Below are positions 8,822-17,020 of a DNA stretch of 64,000 nucleotides, one piece after another. Below the pieces are notes generated by a model, which was not told the origin of the DNA, did not search any database, and saw nothing but the letters and a program-made list of their open reading frames with translations. Numbering within the stretch: the first letter of the stretch is position 1; each line of letters starts with the position of its first letter. A program made the translations under genes and the position numbers. Origin of the DNA: Cerasicoccus sp. TK19100 (lineage in GTDB: Bacteria > Verrucomicrobiota > Verrucomicrobiia > Opitutales > Cerasicoccaceae); NCBI RefSeq assembly GCF_027257155.1, contig NZ_JAPWDU010000008.1, forward strand, positions 62,001 to 126,000, read 5' to 3'.

Positions 8822-10078
8822 TTATTCCGCTGTGCGCTTCCTGACCAGCTGTTTACGGCGACGCCACTCAATGAAGCCCAACGCGCCGACCAGCACTCCG
8901 CCCATCGCATAAGTCGAGGGCTCGGGAAGGATGACATATCCTGGAACAATTTCCATCATGCCCGGGTAAGTCGGGCTGGCGATGATTTTTGAACTCCATA
9001 TCATGCCGTCGAGGCTGAACGTGATATTCGTGAAATGGTTTCCTACGCTCACAGTCGAGCCCTGGTTCTCCAACTGGGCAAAGATGAATTGGTCCGTGCC
9101 GCCACCCGTGTTCATTGTGCCGTTCCAGTTCGTGATCAGAAGATTTTCGGAGATGCTGCTGGAAGCCGAGTTGGTATCGACAAAGCTAATTTCCCCACCG
9201 CCGACATCATCGCCAAATTGGACCACCGAATCAGTGGTCAACGTCAAGGCCCGCAAGAAGGAAGCCTGGCGCACGTTACTGTCCTCCGCGGTGAAACCAA
9301 AAGTGCCGCCTTCCAATTGCAGACGCGTCCCGCGGGCGTCGTTATCGGAGTCCTGAATCAGGTCAACCCCCGACGGGCCATCGAGCAGCATCGTGCCACC
9401 ACGCACGCCAACACCATGCAAACCCGCATTACCGCCCTGTATCCCGAGCGTGCCGCTGATGTAAACCGTCGAGTCGTCGGATGCATAAACGATCGTGCTG
9501 GAGCCCGTGGTGTTCGCAATCGAGACCCCACCGTCAAAGTTAAACTCACCGCCTTCGAGCGAGAGGTTCTTCGCCTTGTTCGCAAAGGAAACAGTCTCGT
9601 TGAAGAGAAGGCCTCCCGTGCCCGCATCCCAGATATTCTCATCAAAGCCAGAATTACTGTTCTGCGAAATCGCCACGTTAAAAGTCACCAAACTACCACT
9701 GGAGTTAACGATCGTGCGACCGTCATTCGCCAATCCATTTGTAATGTAGCTGTAGTTGCTGTTCAGGGCATTGAACGTGTAGCCGCTGCCACCGGTGATA
9801 TTGAAAAAGGCAACATTTTGCTGTGTCACGCCGCCACTGGACTTGCCCTGATTCAAGAGCACGGTGTAATCCGGCGAACCGCCTGATTCGGTGCCAAAGG
9901 TAAGGATTAAATTTTCCGAGCCATTGCCGGTAATCGGCACGCCACCGCTGGACCAGTTGCCAGCGTTGTTAAAGTTGTTGTTTGCCGCGCCACTCCAAGT
10001 CGAGTTTGCATAGCCGACATTCGAGACAAACTGTAATACAGTAAATGCCCCGGCAAATAATAAAGCCAATTTCCTCAT
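8822..10078 (-). CDS. PEP-CTERM sorting domain protein, beta-helix-like
   Basis: With the start at ATG 10076-10078 (AAGGG about 11 bp ahead) the protein has 418 residues. It has a signal peptide (MRKLALLFAGAFTVLQFVS), then a Gly/Asn/Ser-rich repetitive body that begins STWSGAANNNFNNAGNW, a signature of autotransporter-like 'NWS' passenger repeats. It ends with the PEP-CTERM tripartite signal: LPEPSTYAM, a hydrophobic span (GGVLVGALGF) and a basic tail (EWRRRKQLVRKR). Such proteins are recognised by an exosortase and attached to the outer surface. Its place between two GH57 genes suggests a surface role during starch growth. An upstream in-frame ATG at 10105 is less likely. Confidence 0.8.
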   Translation of the reverse strand: MRKLALLFAGAFTVLQFVSNVGYANSTWSGAANNNFNNAGNWSSGGVPITGNGSENLILTFGTESGGSPDYTVLLNQGKSSGGVTQQNVAFFNITGGSGYTFNALNSNYSYITNGLANDGRTIVNSSGSLVTFNVAISQNSNSGFDENIWDAGTGGLLFNETVSFANKAKNLSLEGGEFNFDGGVSIANTTGSSTIVYASDDSTVYISGTLGIQGGNAGLHGVGVRGGTMLLDGPSGVDLIQDSDNDARGTRLQLEGGTFGFTAEDSNVRQASFLRALTLTTDSVVQFGDDVGGGEISFVDTNSASSSISENLLITNWNGTMNTGGGTDQFIFAQLENQGSTVSVGNHFTNITFSLDGMIWSSKIIASPTYPGMMEIVPGYVILPEPSTYAMGGVLVGALGFIEWRRRKQLVRKRTAE

Positions 10079-10237
10079 TCGATAATACACCCTTAAGCGT
10101 ATCATCGCATAGAAATCCCCAAAATTAATACGGCCAACAGGGTCTTATTTATACCCTACCCGCCCCCGGCCAGAAGATAGAAGCTTATCATCAAGGATTA
10201 GGTAAATACCGCCCAAACAGGCGCGACAACCAAAGCA

Positions 10238-11437
10238 CTAAAAACCGCGGCGGGCGTTATCTAGTTCGGCACAGGAGGCATCGAGGTCGTCGTGGACTTT
10301 CTGCACCCAGGCCTTGCCCCAGTATAGGTTGCAGCTGGTTTCCGCGCGCAGGAGTCGCCAGTAGGCCTCACCAAAATGGTAGTCCACATGCTCCGGGTTG
10401 CGCGGAGAGCTGTCCTTGCGTTGCGATTTCACAAAGTGCAAGGCATCGCTGATCTCGTGGATGCGAGCCAGGGCGTCCTTTTGCTCCTGCGTGCCGGTCC
10501 ACTGGGTGAAGTCATCACCGTAGTGCATCTCGGTGTTCCAGGCTCCCTTTTTTACCTTCACCTTGCCGCCCACGCCATGCTTGGTGATGTAGTCCTCGAT
10601 GTAGGTCGGCATGACTTCGCCTGTGAGGCGCGCCTTGTTTAGAAATGGCTGGTAGAACGCGTGCCAGAAGTTGGACTCCTCAGTGTAATTGCGGAACCAG
10701 CCGCCGTTGTCACCGTCGGACGCCGTGGTGACGAGCGGCTCGAAGTCGCAAAATTTGGTGCGTTCCTTGACCTCGTTTTCAAACCAATCGGGGTCCATAC
10801 CGGAAAGCTGCGCATTAGAAAGCTCACGCTCACGGGGAATCACGATGATCTCCTCTCCCCCAAACTCCGCCACGTGTGGACGGTAGCGCAGCTCAGGCCA
10901 GGACATTTCCCCCTCGGCTGGCTCCAGATAAACATCGTCCACCAGCACGTAGCGGTAGCCCATGCGCTTGAGCAAGGGGATCAGCTCCTCGGTGAACCCC
11001 ATTTCCGGCGGCCAAAAACCGCCAAAATCTTCGCGCCAGAACAAATGCTGTGCCAGACCGCGCCAGCGCGACAGCTGCTCCTGCCAGTCTTCCTTCGGGA
11101 TCAGAGGTAGCACCGGGTGATAATAGCCTGTGCCCAGGATCTCGAAGAGCCGGGTGTTCTGCAGTTGCCAGAGCAAGTCACCCACCTTGACGACGCCATA
11201 CACCTTTTCCTGAAATTCCGGCGAGGACAGTGTTTCCAGCAAGGTGCCCGACATCGACAGGTGCACGCGGGCCACATCCTCATAGCCCCACAACGCGCGA
11301 GGCATGCGATCCATCGCAAACAGAATTTCCTTAACCTCCCACGGATTCGTTTCGAGCAGGTCGTCTAGATTATTGGGCGGCTGGTGAAAGTTTAGAACAA
11401 GGGCGTGATGAATTGGCATAGGGATAAATCTCGCCAT
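10238..11437 (-). CDS. GH57 family glycoside hydrolase (amylase/glucanotransferase type)
   Basis: A compact 399-residue GH57 enzyme without signal peptide. HALVLNFHQPPNN gives conserved region 1, FWPPEMGFTEELIPLL the nucleophile glutamate region, and TTASDGDNGGWF the catalytic aspartate region. KGAWNTEMHYGDDF and ETSCNLYWGKAW follow in the helical part. Substrates are expected to be alpha-1,4-glucans or maltodextrins in the cytoplasm. The size is near the minimal GH57 catalytic core. A candidate LacI-type operator lies 26 bp upstream of the start, and the MalK-type ATPase gene ends 74 bp upstream on the same strand. Confidence 0.85.
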   Translation of the reverse strand: MARFIPMPIHHALVLNFHQPPNNLDDLLETNPWEVKEILFAMDRMPRALWGYEDVARVHLSMSGTLLETLSSPEFQEKVYGVVKVGDLLWQLQNTRLFEILGTGYYHPVLPLIPKEDWQEQLSRWRGLAQHLFWREDFGGFWPPEMGFTEELIPLLKRMGYRYVLVDDVYLEPAEGEMSWPELRYRPHVAEFGGEEIIVIPRERELSNAQLSGMDPDWFENEVKERTKFCDFEPLVTTASDGDNGGWFRNYTEESNFWHAFYQPFLNKARLTGEVMPTYIEDYITKHGVGGKVKVKKGAWNTEMHYGDDFTQWTGTQEQKDALARIHEISDALHFVKSQRKDSSPRNPEHVDYHFGEAYWRLLRAETSCNLYWGKAWVQKVHDDLDASCAELDNARRGF

Positions 11438-11462
11438 AGCCCTAGCCCGAAATCACAGACTG

Positions 11463-11476
11463 TGCAAACGCTTTCT
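11463..11476. promoter_or_regulatory. Candidate LacI/cre-type operator before GH57 gene
   Basis: TGCAAACGCTTTCT matches the general LacI/CcpA-type cre pattern (TGWAANCGNTNWCA) at most positions, with the central CG and flanking AAA/TTT. It sits between the MalK-type gene and the GH57 gene, where a promoter would be expected. The regulator that would read it is not known. Confidence 0.5.
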
Positions 11477-11511
11477 GCCCAGTTAGTTGAGGAATTGCTG
11501 CCCCGCATTGC

Positions 11512-12633
11512 CTAGACCACCTGTTCAGTTTCCTGATCGAATAGCGCGATGCGCTGCGGGTCGAAACTCAGGTGAACGGAGCCGCCAACGCTAAATGCAT
11601 GGTCGGCTTCGACTCGCGCAATGAATGCATGCGGAGCGGGTGTGTTTAAATACAGGTAGGTTTCCGCGCCAATTGGTTCGGAAACGTCAATCGTGGCGGT
11701 GATGCTGCCGACACTAGATTCGCTGGTGACCTGAATATGTTCAGGTCGAATGCCGAGGACCGTGGGCCGGGCGGATTGCTTGGCGGCAGCGCTTCGCAAA
11801 CGGTCGTGCAGTTTTAATCGAAAGCCCGGCGAGCCATTCACCGGATTTTCTACAAAGAACGCGCTGCCGTTTTCGATGACACAGTGACCGTTAAAAAAAT
11901 TCATGGGCGGGCTGCCAATGAAGCCAGCGACGAATAAATTCTGCGGATGGTTATACAACGCCAGCGGCTCGTCGACTTGCATGATGTGGCCGTCCTTCAT
12001 CACGCAAATACGGTCGCCCATCGTCATCGCTTCCACTTGGTCATGGGTCACGTAGATCATCGTGGCATTGAGCCGGGTATGCAGGCGCGAAATCTCCGTG
12101 CGCATTTGCACGCGCATCTTCGCGTCGAGATTCGACAGCGGCTCATCGAATAAGAAAACATCCGGTTGCCGGACGATGGCGCGGCCGACCGCCACCCGTT
12201 GCCGTTGACCTCCGGATAACGCCTTCGGCTTACGCTCCAGCATCGTGGACAGGCCAAGAATGTCCGCGGCCTCGTCCACGCGGTGGCGGATTTGCTCGCG
12301 CGGTGTTTTTAATAACTTGAGCCCGAAGGCCATGTTGTCGAACACGCTCATGTGTGGATAGAGCGCGTAGTTTTGGAAGACCATCGCGATGCCGCGACTC
12401 TTCGGCTCCACGTCGTTCACGACGCGTTCGCCAATGCGTAGATGACCGCCGGTGATATCTTCCAAACCGGCGATCATCCGCAGCGTGGTCGACTTACCAC
12501 AGCCGGATGGACCAACGAGCACCATGAACTCCTTATCCCGGATTTCCAGGTCAATTCCTTTGACGGCGTGAAAGGAATCGCGCTTGCCGGAGTTGTAGTG
12601 TTTCTCAAGGTTATTCAGGGTGACCGTTGCCAT
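11512..12633 (-). CDS. malK: MalK/UgpC-type ABC transporter ATP-binding protein
   Basis: A 373-residue ATPase of the CUT1 sugar-import family. It has Walker [10 protein letters not shown] (about residue 42), Q-loop [11 protein letters not shown], signature [19 protein letters not shown], Walker [17 protein letters not shown] and H-loop [17 protein letters not shown]-terminal TOBE/regulatory domain follows from about residue 240 (GIRPEHIQV). It energises uptake of di- and oligosaccharides. It lies 25 bp after the secreted GH13 amylase gene, so both are probably one transcript. The matching permeases and binding protein are about 19 kb away at 31.5-34.6 kb, which fits the common shared use of a single MalK. 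Confidence 0.92.
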   Translation of the reverse strand: MATVTLNNLEKHYNSGKRDSFHAVKGIDLEIRDKEFMVLVGPSGCGKSTTLRMIAGLEDITGGHLRIGERVVNDVEPKSRGIAMVFQNYALYPHMSVFDNMAFGLKLLKTPREQIRHRVDEAADILGLSTMLERKPKALSGGQRQRVAVGRAIVRQPDVFLFDEPLSNLDAKMRVQMRTEISRLHTRLNATMIYVTHDQVEAMTMGDRICVMKDGHIMQVDEPLALYNHPQNLFVAGFIGSPPMNFFNGHCVIENGSAFFVENPVNGSPGFRLKLHDRLRSAAAKQSARPTVLGIRPEHIQVTSESSVGSITATIDVSEPIGAETYLYLNTPAPHAFIARVEADHAFSVGGSVHLSFDPQRIALFDQETEQVV

Positions 12634-12658
12634 GCGACTCGTCGTAGATTTAATGTGA

Positions 12659-15553
12659 TTAAGGTTTCAGGTATGCGCCGTCGGCGCCGATCTTGCCCGG
12701 CCCGTTCAGCACGTAGACCTTCAGGTTGCCCTTACCGTTAACGCTGGCGGTCAGGCTGCCGTTACCAACGTTCTGCACATCGCCGGTGATAGCGTCGACA
12801 TAGGTGCCGTTAGGGATACCGCTAAAAGTCGCCCCGCCGCTCACGGCGACCAAGGCAAAGCTGTCGACATTGGTATCGGTGAAGCGCCGCTTAAAGGCCA
12901 TGCCGCCGCTAACGCCACTCGTGGAATACTGCCCCTTCTGCAATGCGGGCACGGCACGACGAATTTGATTCAATCGCCGAATGTGTTGTGCCAGCGGATG
13001 GCTAAGCGTAGTCGCCATCGCGCCAGTCGCATTGGAATACTCGCCAAAGTCCGACACGGACACGCTGCCTTCGATGTGGTCGCCGAAATAGGCGCGGCCC
13101 GTTTGGGAAAGCGGCGCATTCGGGCCGACGTCGATCACCAGGCCTTTCTGGAATTCGATTTCGCTGCCGTAGTAAACGCACGGAATGCCGCGGAAGGTAA
13201 ACATGAGGCTCAGGTTCTCCGCCCACACATCCTGAGGCTGGGCGAAGCGCTGATTCTCTGGCGCGCCGTCGGGAGCGTAGTCGTGCGAGTCCACGTAAGT
13301 GACGTTGTAGGTGGCGTCGTTATACCAGAGGTCACCGCCGAGCGCGACGTTGAAGGCGTCGTAGGCATTCTGGAAGTTCCAGTGCATGGGGAAATCAATC
13401 ACTGCCATGCCCGAGTTCAGCGAGTGATCCGGCGCATGATAGTCGTTGCCCACGAGCAGGTGGTTGTTGCTGGTCGGCTCGTTGTCGACGGTGTCGTTGT
13501 CTTGCCAATGTTGGAAGGTCGAGGCTTCGTTTTGCACACGCGTCCCCCACGGATAAGCCTGGGTTTCCGCCCAAGTGTAAAACGGCGTGGAGATCGCCGG
13601 GATGTTGCTGTTCCAAACCTGACGATAGCGCGTGGCCACTTCGCCGAAGATAAAGAAATCATTGCCGCCTCGCGCCTTGAAGGCCGGGACAAAGGTATTG
13701 TTAAACGTGAGCCGTGAAATGTGCTTCACCGTGTCGACGCGGAAGGCGTCCACGCCCATATCGATGTATTGGTTGTAGGCGTCGATCAGGTATTGCGCGG
13801 TTATTGGGTTCTCGGTGTTCAGGTCCACCGTATCGCCCGCAATCTGCGCAGTCTGGACCGTGTAGCCTTCCCACTGGAGTGACTTCTCGTGGTGGTAGAT
13901 GAAGTCGACGTCGGTGTAGTCTTCCTTCATCGCATCGATGCGCGCACCGTATTGGGCATTGGGCGTGAGCGTCAGGTAATTGGCGGGCAGGACGTTGTTC
14001 GGATCGGTAATGGTGACGGCGCTGTCGGCGTCTTCGTTGAAGTCGATCACTTCAGAGCGATCAAACAACGGGTAGAGATTTTCCTCGCCGTAGTTGCAGG
14101 AATGGTTGAGCACGATGTCCTGGATGACCTTGATGCCGCGGGCGTGAGCTTCGTCGATCAACGTCTGGTAGGTCACACCGGGCGACTCGTAGCGGAAGTC
14201 GACTTCGGAGTGATCAATGGCGTGGTAGCCGTGGTAGTCGTAGCCGCTGGCATTCTTCACGACCGGCGTGATCCAGATGGCGGAAAAGCCGAGCGCCTTG
14301 ATGTAATCCAGCTTTTCAATGAGGCCCTTGAAATCACCACGCCAGGCGGGATCGGAAGCCGGGTTCAGCGATCCATCCCAGCACTTCATGTTGTTCGACG
14401 CATCGCCATCAAAGAAGCGCGTGGTCATCAGGAAATATATCGTCTCCTCGCGGAAGTCGCTACCTGTAGCGCCAAGCTCGTTGACTTCGATGTTCTTCGT
14501 GACGACGTCAAAGACGATGCGGTAAGTCTTGTTGTCGGCGACTTGGTAGTCTTGCGCAGGATAGCGCTCGGTGAAATCACCATAGCGATCAATCAGGAAA
14601 CGTGCGGGCGTATCCTCGCCATTGAAGGTTGCTACGTATTCATAGAAGCCGTCGCCGATGTGGGTCATTGCGGCGGTGTTCCAACTGTTCGGTGTACCGC
14701 GAAAATACCAGGGCTCGATGACGCCGAGCTCTTCCGTGGTAATCTGCTTGGTGTCGCTGTTGAACGTGATGCGGTAAATCCGGTCGTCAGTCACCGCGTA
14801 ATCGGTCTGTGCCGGATAGCGTTCCGAGAAGTCGCCATGATGGTCAATCAGGAAACGCGCGGGTGTTTCTTCGCCATTGAAGGTCGCAATGTATTCGTAA
14901 GTGTTGGCGGATAGGCGCGTCATCGCGGAGGTATTCCAGCCGTTTGACGTGCCGCGAAAATACCACTGATCGGCTGGCCAGACTTCCTCGACCGCGATGT
15001 CCTTCGTGGCTTGGTTGAAGGTAATGCGGTAGGTCTTGTTATCCGTCACCTGATAATCCTGCGCCGGGTAGCGCTCGGAAAAATCTCCGTAATGATCGAT
15101 GAGGAAGCGCGCGGGCGATTCTTCTCCGCTAAAGGTCGCAGTGTATTCAAACATGTCCCCGCCGAGGTGAGTCATCTGCGCGGTGTTCCAGCTGTTCGAC
15201 GTGCCGCGAAAATACCACACGGCCGGATACTCGGTGACAGTGATGGCCTGCGTGCTGGTGTCGAAGCTGATCTTGTATGTTTTAAAATCGGTAACAAGGT
15301 AGTCCTGCGCGGGATAGCTTTCCGTCCAGTCATCGTAGCGGTCGATTTTAAAGCGAGCCGTTGTGTCCTCGCCGTTGAAGGTCTGAATCGTTTCGTAAGT
15401 AGTAGCATCGACTTGAGTCATCTGCGCGCTATCCCAGCCATTGGGAGTGCCACGGAAAAACCATTCTGCATGCGCGGAGGGAATGATCGATAGTAAGCCA
15501 ACGAGGCTAAGGAGCATCGTGGTAAATTTCTTTAAGGCGGTGATGGGTATCAT
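12659..15553 (-). CDS. Secreted GH13 alpha-amylase with four N-terminal tandem domains
   Basis: A 964-residue enzyme with a signal peptide ending near AHA (residue 29). Residues about 31-360 are four repeats of about 83 residues, each starting W(Y/F)FRGT(P/S)N.W and containing [10 protein letters not shown] and RYPAQDY; they look like carbohydrate-binding modules. The GH13 catalytic domain follows: [10 protein letters not shown], region I DIVLNH (D479, H484), region [14 protein letters not shown] (nucleophile D607), region III FIFGEVA (acid/base E638) and region IV VDSHD (D758). It should cleave starch outside the cytoplasm. The MalK-type gene follows in the same direction after 25 bp. A palindromic operator candidate lies upstream at 15578-15596. 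Confidence 0.9.
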   Translation of the reverse strand: MIPITALKKFTTMLLSLVGLLSIIPSAHAEWFFRGTPNGWDSAQMTQVDATTYETIQTFNGEDTTARFKIDRYDDWTESYPAQDYLVTDFKTYKISFDTSTQAITVTEYPAVWYFRGTSNSWNTAQMTHLGGDMFEYTATFSGEESPARFLIDHYGDFSERYPAQDYQVTDNKTYRITFNQATKDIAVEEVWPADQWYFRGTSNGWNTSAMTRLSANTYEYIATFNGEETPARFLIDHHGDFSERYPAQTDYAVTDDRIYRITFNSDTKQITTEELGVIEPWYFRGTPNSWNTAAMTHIGDGFYEYVATFNGEDTPARFLIDRYGDFTERYPAQDYQVADNKTYRIVFDVVTKNIEVNELGATGSDFREETIYFLMTTRFFDGDASNNMKCWDGSLNPASDPAWRGDFKGLIEKLDYIKALGFSAIWITPVVKNASGYDYHGYHAIDHSEVDFRYESPGVTYQTLIDEAHARGIKVIQDIVLNHSCNYGEENLYPLFDRSEVIDFNEDADSAVTITDPNNVLPANYLTLTPNAQYGARIDAMKEDYTDVDFIYHHEKSLQWEGYTVQTAQIAGDTVDLNTENPITAQYLIDAYNQYIDMGVDAFRVDTVKHISRLTFNNTFVPAFKARGGNDFFIFGEVATRYRQVWNSNIPAISTPFYTWAETQAYPWGTRVQNEASTFQHWQDNDTVDNEPTSNNHLLVGNDYHAPDHSLNSGMAVIDFPMHWNFQNAYDAFNVALGGDLWYNDATYNVTYVDSHDYAPDGAPENQRFAQPQDVWAENLSLMFTFRGIPCVYYGSEIEFQKGLVIDVGPNAPLSQTGRAYFGDHIEGSVSVSDFGEYSNATGAMATTLSHPLAQHIRRLNQIRRAVPALQKGQYSTSGVSGGMAFKRRFTDTNVDSFALVAVSGGATFSGIPNGTYVDAITGDVQNVGNGSLTASVNGKGNLKVYVLNGPGKIGADGAYLKP
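14474..15463 (-). repeat. Four tandem FRGT-type domain repeats in GH13 enzyme
   Basis: The protein repeats cover residues about 31-110, 112-191, 197-276 and 281-360 of the amylase. Each begins with WYFRGT.N.W.T..MT and keeps FNGE(D/E).PARF(L/K)ID(R/H).GD(F/W).E.YPAQDY. The last three units are very similar, suggesting recent duplication. A diverged version of the same opening occurs three times in the pullulanase encoded at 20-23 kb. Confidence 0.85.
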
Positions 15554-15577
15554 GAGTTTACGAGGACAGGGTTAACC

Positions 15578-15596
15578 GTTGGAAAACGCTTCCAAC
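15578..15596. promoter_or_regulatory. Palindromic LacI-type operator candidate before GH13 gene
   Basis: GTTGGAAAACGCTTCCAAC has perfect 7-bp arms around a 5-bp centre and sits 25 bp upstream of the amylase start. The inner TGGAAAACGCTTCCA resembles cre/LacI-family sites. It overlaps GTTAACCGTT (15571-15580), a weak relative of the TTAAACAGTTAAC motif seen elsewhere in the window. Confidence 0.65.
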
Positions 15597-15670
15597 ATAA
15601 TCGACTATACGCGTTGGATTGCATGTGAGTAGCGTTGCTGTGTTTTACAGTTCAACGCTCGCGCTTTGAT

Positions 15671-15703
15671 AAAAAAAGCGCGCAGCAAATCCGCTGCGCG
15701 CTT
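15671..15703 (-). terminator. Intrinsic terminator of GH31 gene
   Basis: AAGCGCGCAGC pairs with GCTGCGCGCTT across a 6-base loop (15676-15703). On the minus strand the stem is followed by a run of T. It lies about 20 bp beyond the GH31 stop, so it separates this gene from the amylase-malK unit. Confidence 0.85.
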
Positions 15704-15724
15704 GAAAGAAACCGGTAACAAATC

Positions 15725-17020
15725 TTACGGAGCGCCGGTGGACACGGTACCGTTTTCTACGGTGTAAATGCCCTTGCCGGTGATGTTGTAGTTGTTACCG
15801 CCGTTGCTATCCCAAGTGCCGTTATTGTCGTTGAAGGCGAATTCGACATTGGTCGCATCGATCGTCACAACCTTGTAGCCCGAGACTGAGCTATTGCTCA
15901 TCGCGACGCCCGGTGAGGTTGTCCATCCGCTGCTGTCTGCGTTGTAGTGGATGTTGGCGTTGGTCCACGGCGTCGAGTAGTAGATCGTCACCGCCGGATA
16001 GCCGGAGGTCACGCTGTTCGTCGACGAGTCGATGCTGTAAACGCCGGGGTTCGCGATGGTGTAGTTACTACCGCCATTGTTGTCCCAGTTGGTGCCGTCA
16101 TCGGTAAAGGCTACCTCGATGGATGTGCCTTCGATGATGATGTGCTCATAGCCAGGGAACGCCGGGTCTTCGTCCATCAGGTCGCCGGGGATCGTGGTCC
16201 AGCCGAGGCCATCCACATTGTAGTGCATGTGCGTTTGCGGGCTGAAGGCGGAGTCATAGTAGATCTCGATCCGGATGGGATTGTAGTTGGGCAACAGATT
16301 GCCACCGAAACCGACCGTGTAGAGACCTGGCTGGGTGATGCTATAGTTGTTGCCGTTGTTACTATCCCATGTGCCAGCGCCATCGTTGAAGGCGAACTCC
16401 AGCGTATCGGCGTCGATCTCAATGTATTTGAAGTTCGACATCGCGGTGGCCTGCATTTGATCACCAGGCGCGGTTGTCCATCCACTGCTGTCCGCGTTAT
16501 AGTGGATGAAGGCGTTGGTCCAGGTGGTTTCATAGAACAGCTGGATGCCCCCGGGAGGACCGCTGACGATGGAGTTATCCGTCGAGTCGATGGTGTACGT
16601 GCCAGGCGTCGTGATGGTGTAGTTGCTGCCACCATTGTTCTCCCAGTTCGTGCCGTCGTCGGTGAACGCGATCTGCGTCAACTCGTTGCCATAAACCGTC
16701 AGCTCGAAGTAATCGCTGTCGGCCGAGCTAACGCCCATGCTGGTGCCGGGGAATGCCGTCCAATCGCCGCCATTGGCGCTGTAGTGCATAAGAGCCGAAG
16801 TCCAGCCCACGGGTGGCAGGTAATGGATGGTGAACTCCTGAGGCGCGCCGCTAACGATCGTTCCTGAAACCGGATCCACAGTGTAGGTTCCGGCAGCATT
16901 GATCGTGTAGTTGCCGCCGCCGTTGTTGTCCCAGTTCGTGCCGTCGTCGGTGAAGGCAAACTCCGCGCTGGTGTCGTTGATCGTGAAGGACTTTACGCCG
17001 GGATAGATGCTGCTGCTGAG
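15725..17020 (-). repeat. Five CBM26-like tandem modules
   Basis: Five copies of a starch-binding type module fill the C-terminal third of the GH31 protein. Each contains an aromatic W near the start (GWT or DWT), a PG turn, and the motif WDNNGG.NY or a close variant (WENNGGSNY, WDSNNGNNY, WDSNGGNNY), which in CBM26 supplies aromatic and polar ligands to maltose units. Confidence 0.8.

Noticed and set aside
13889-14914. 341-codon plus-strand frame inside the GH13 gene
   Set aside because: It is antisense to a well-supported catalytic and repeat-containing protein; the open frame results from codon bias.
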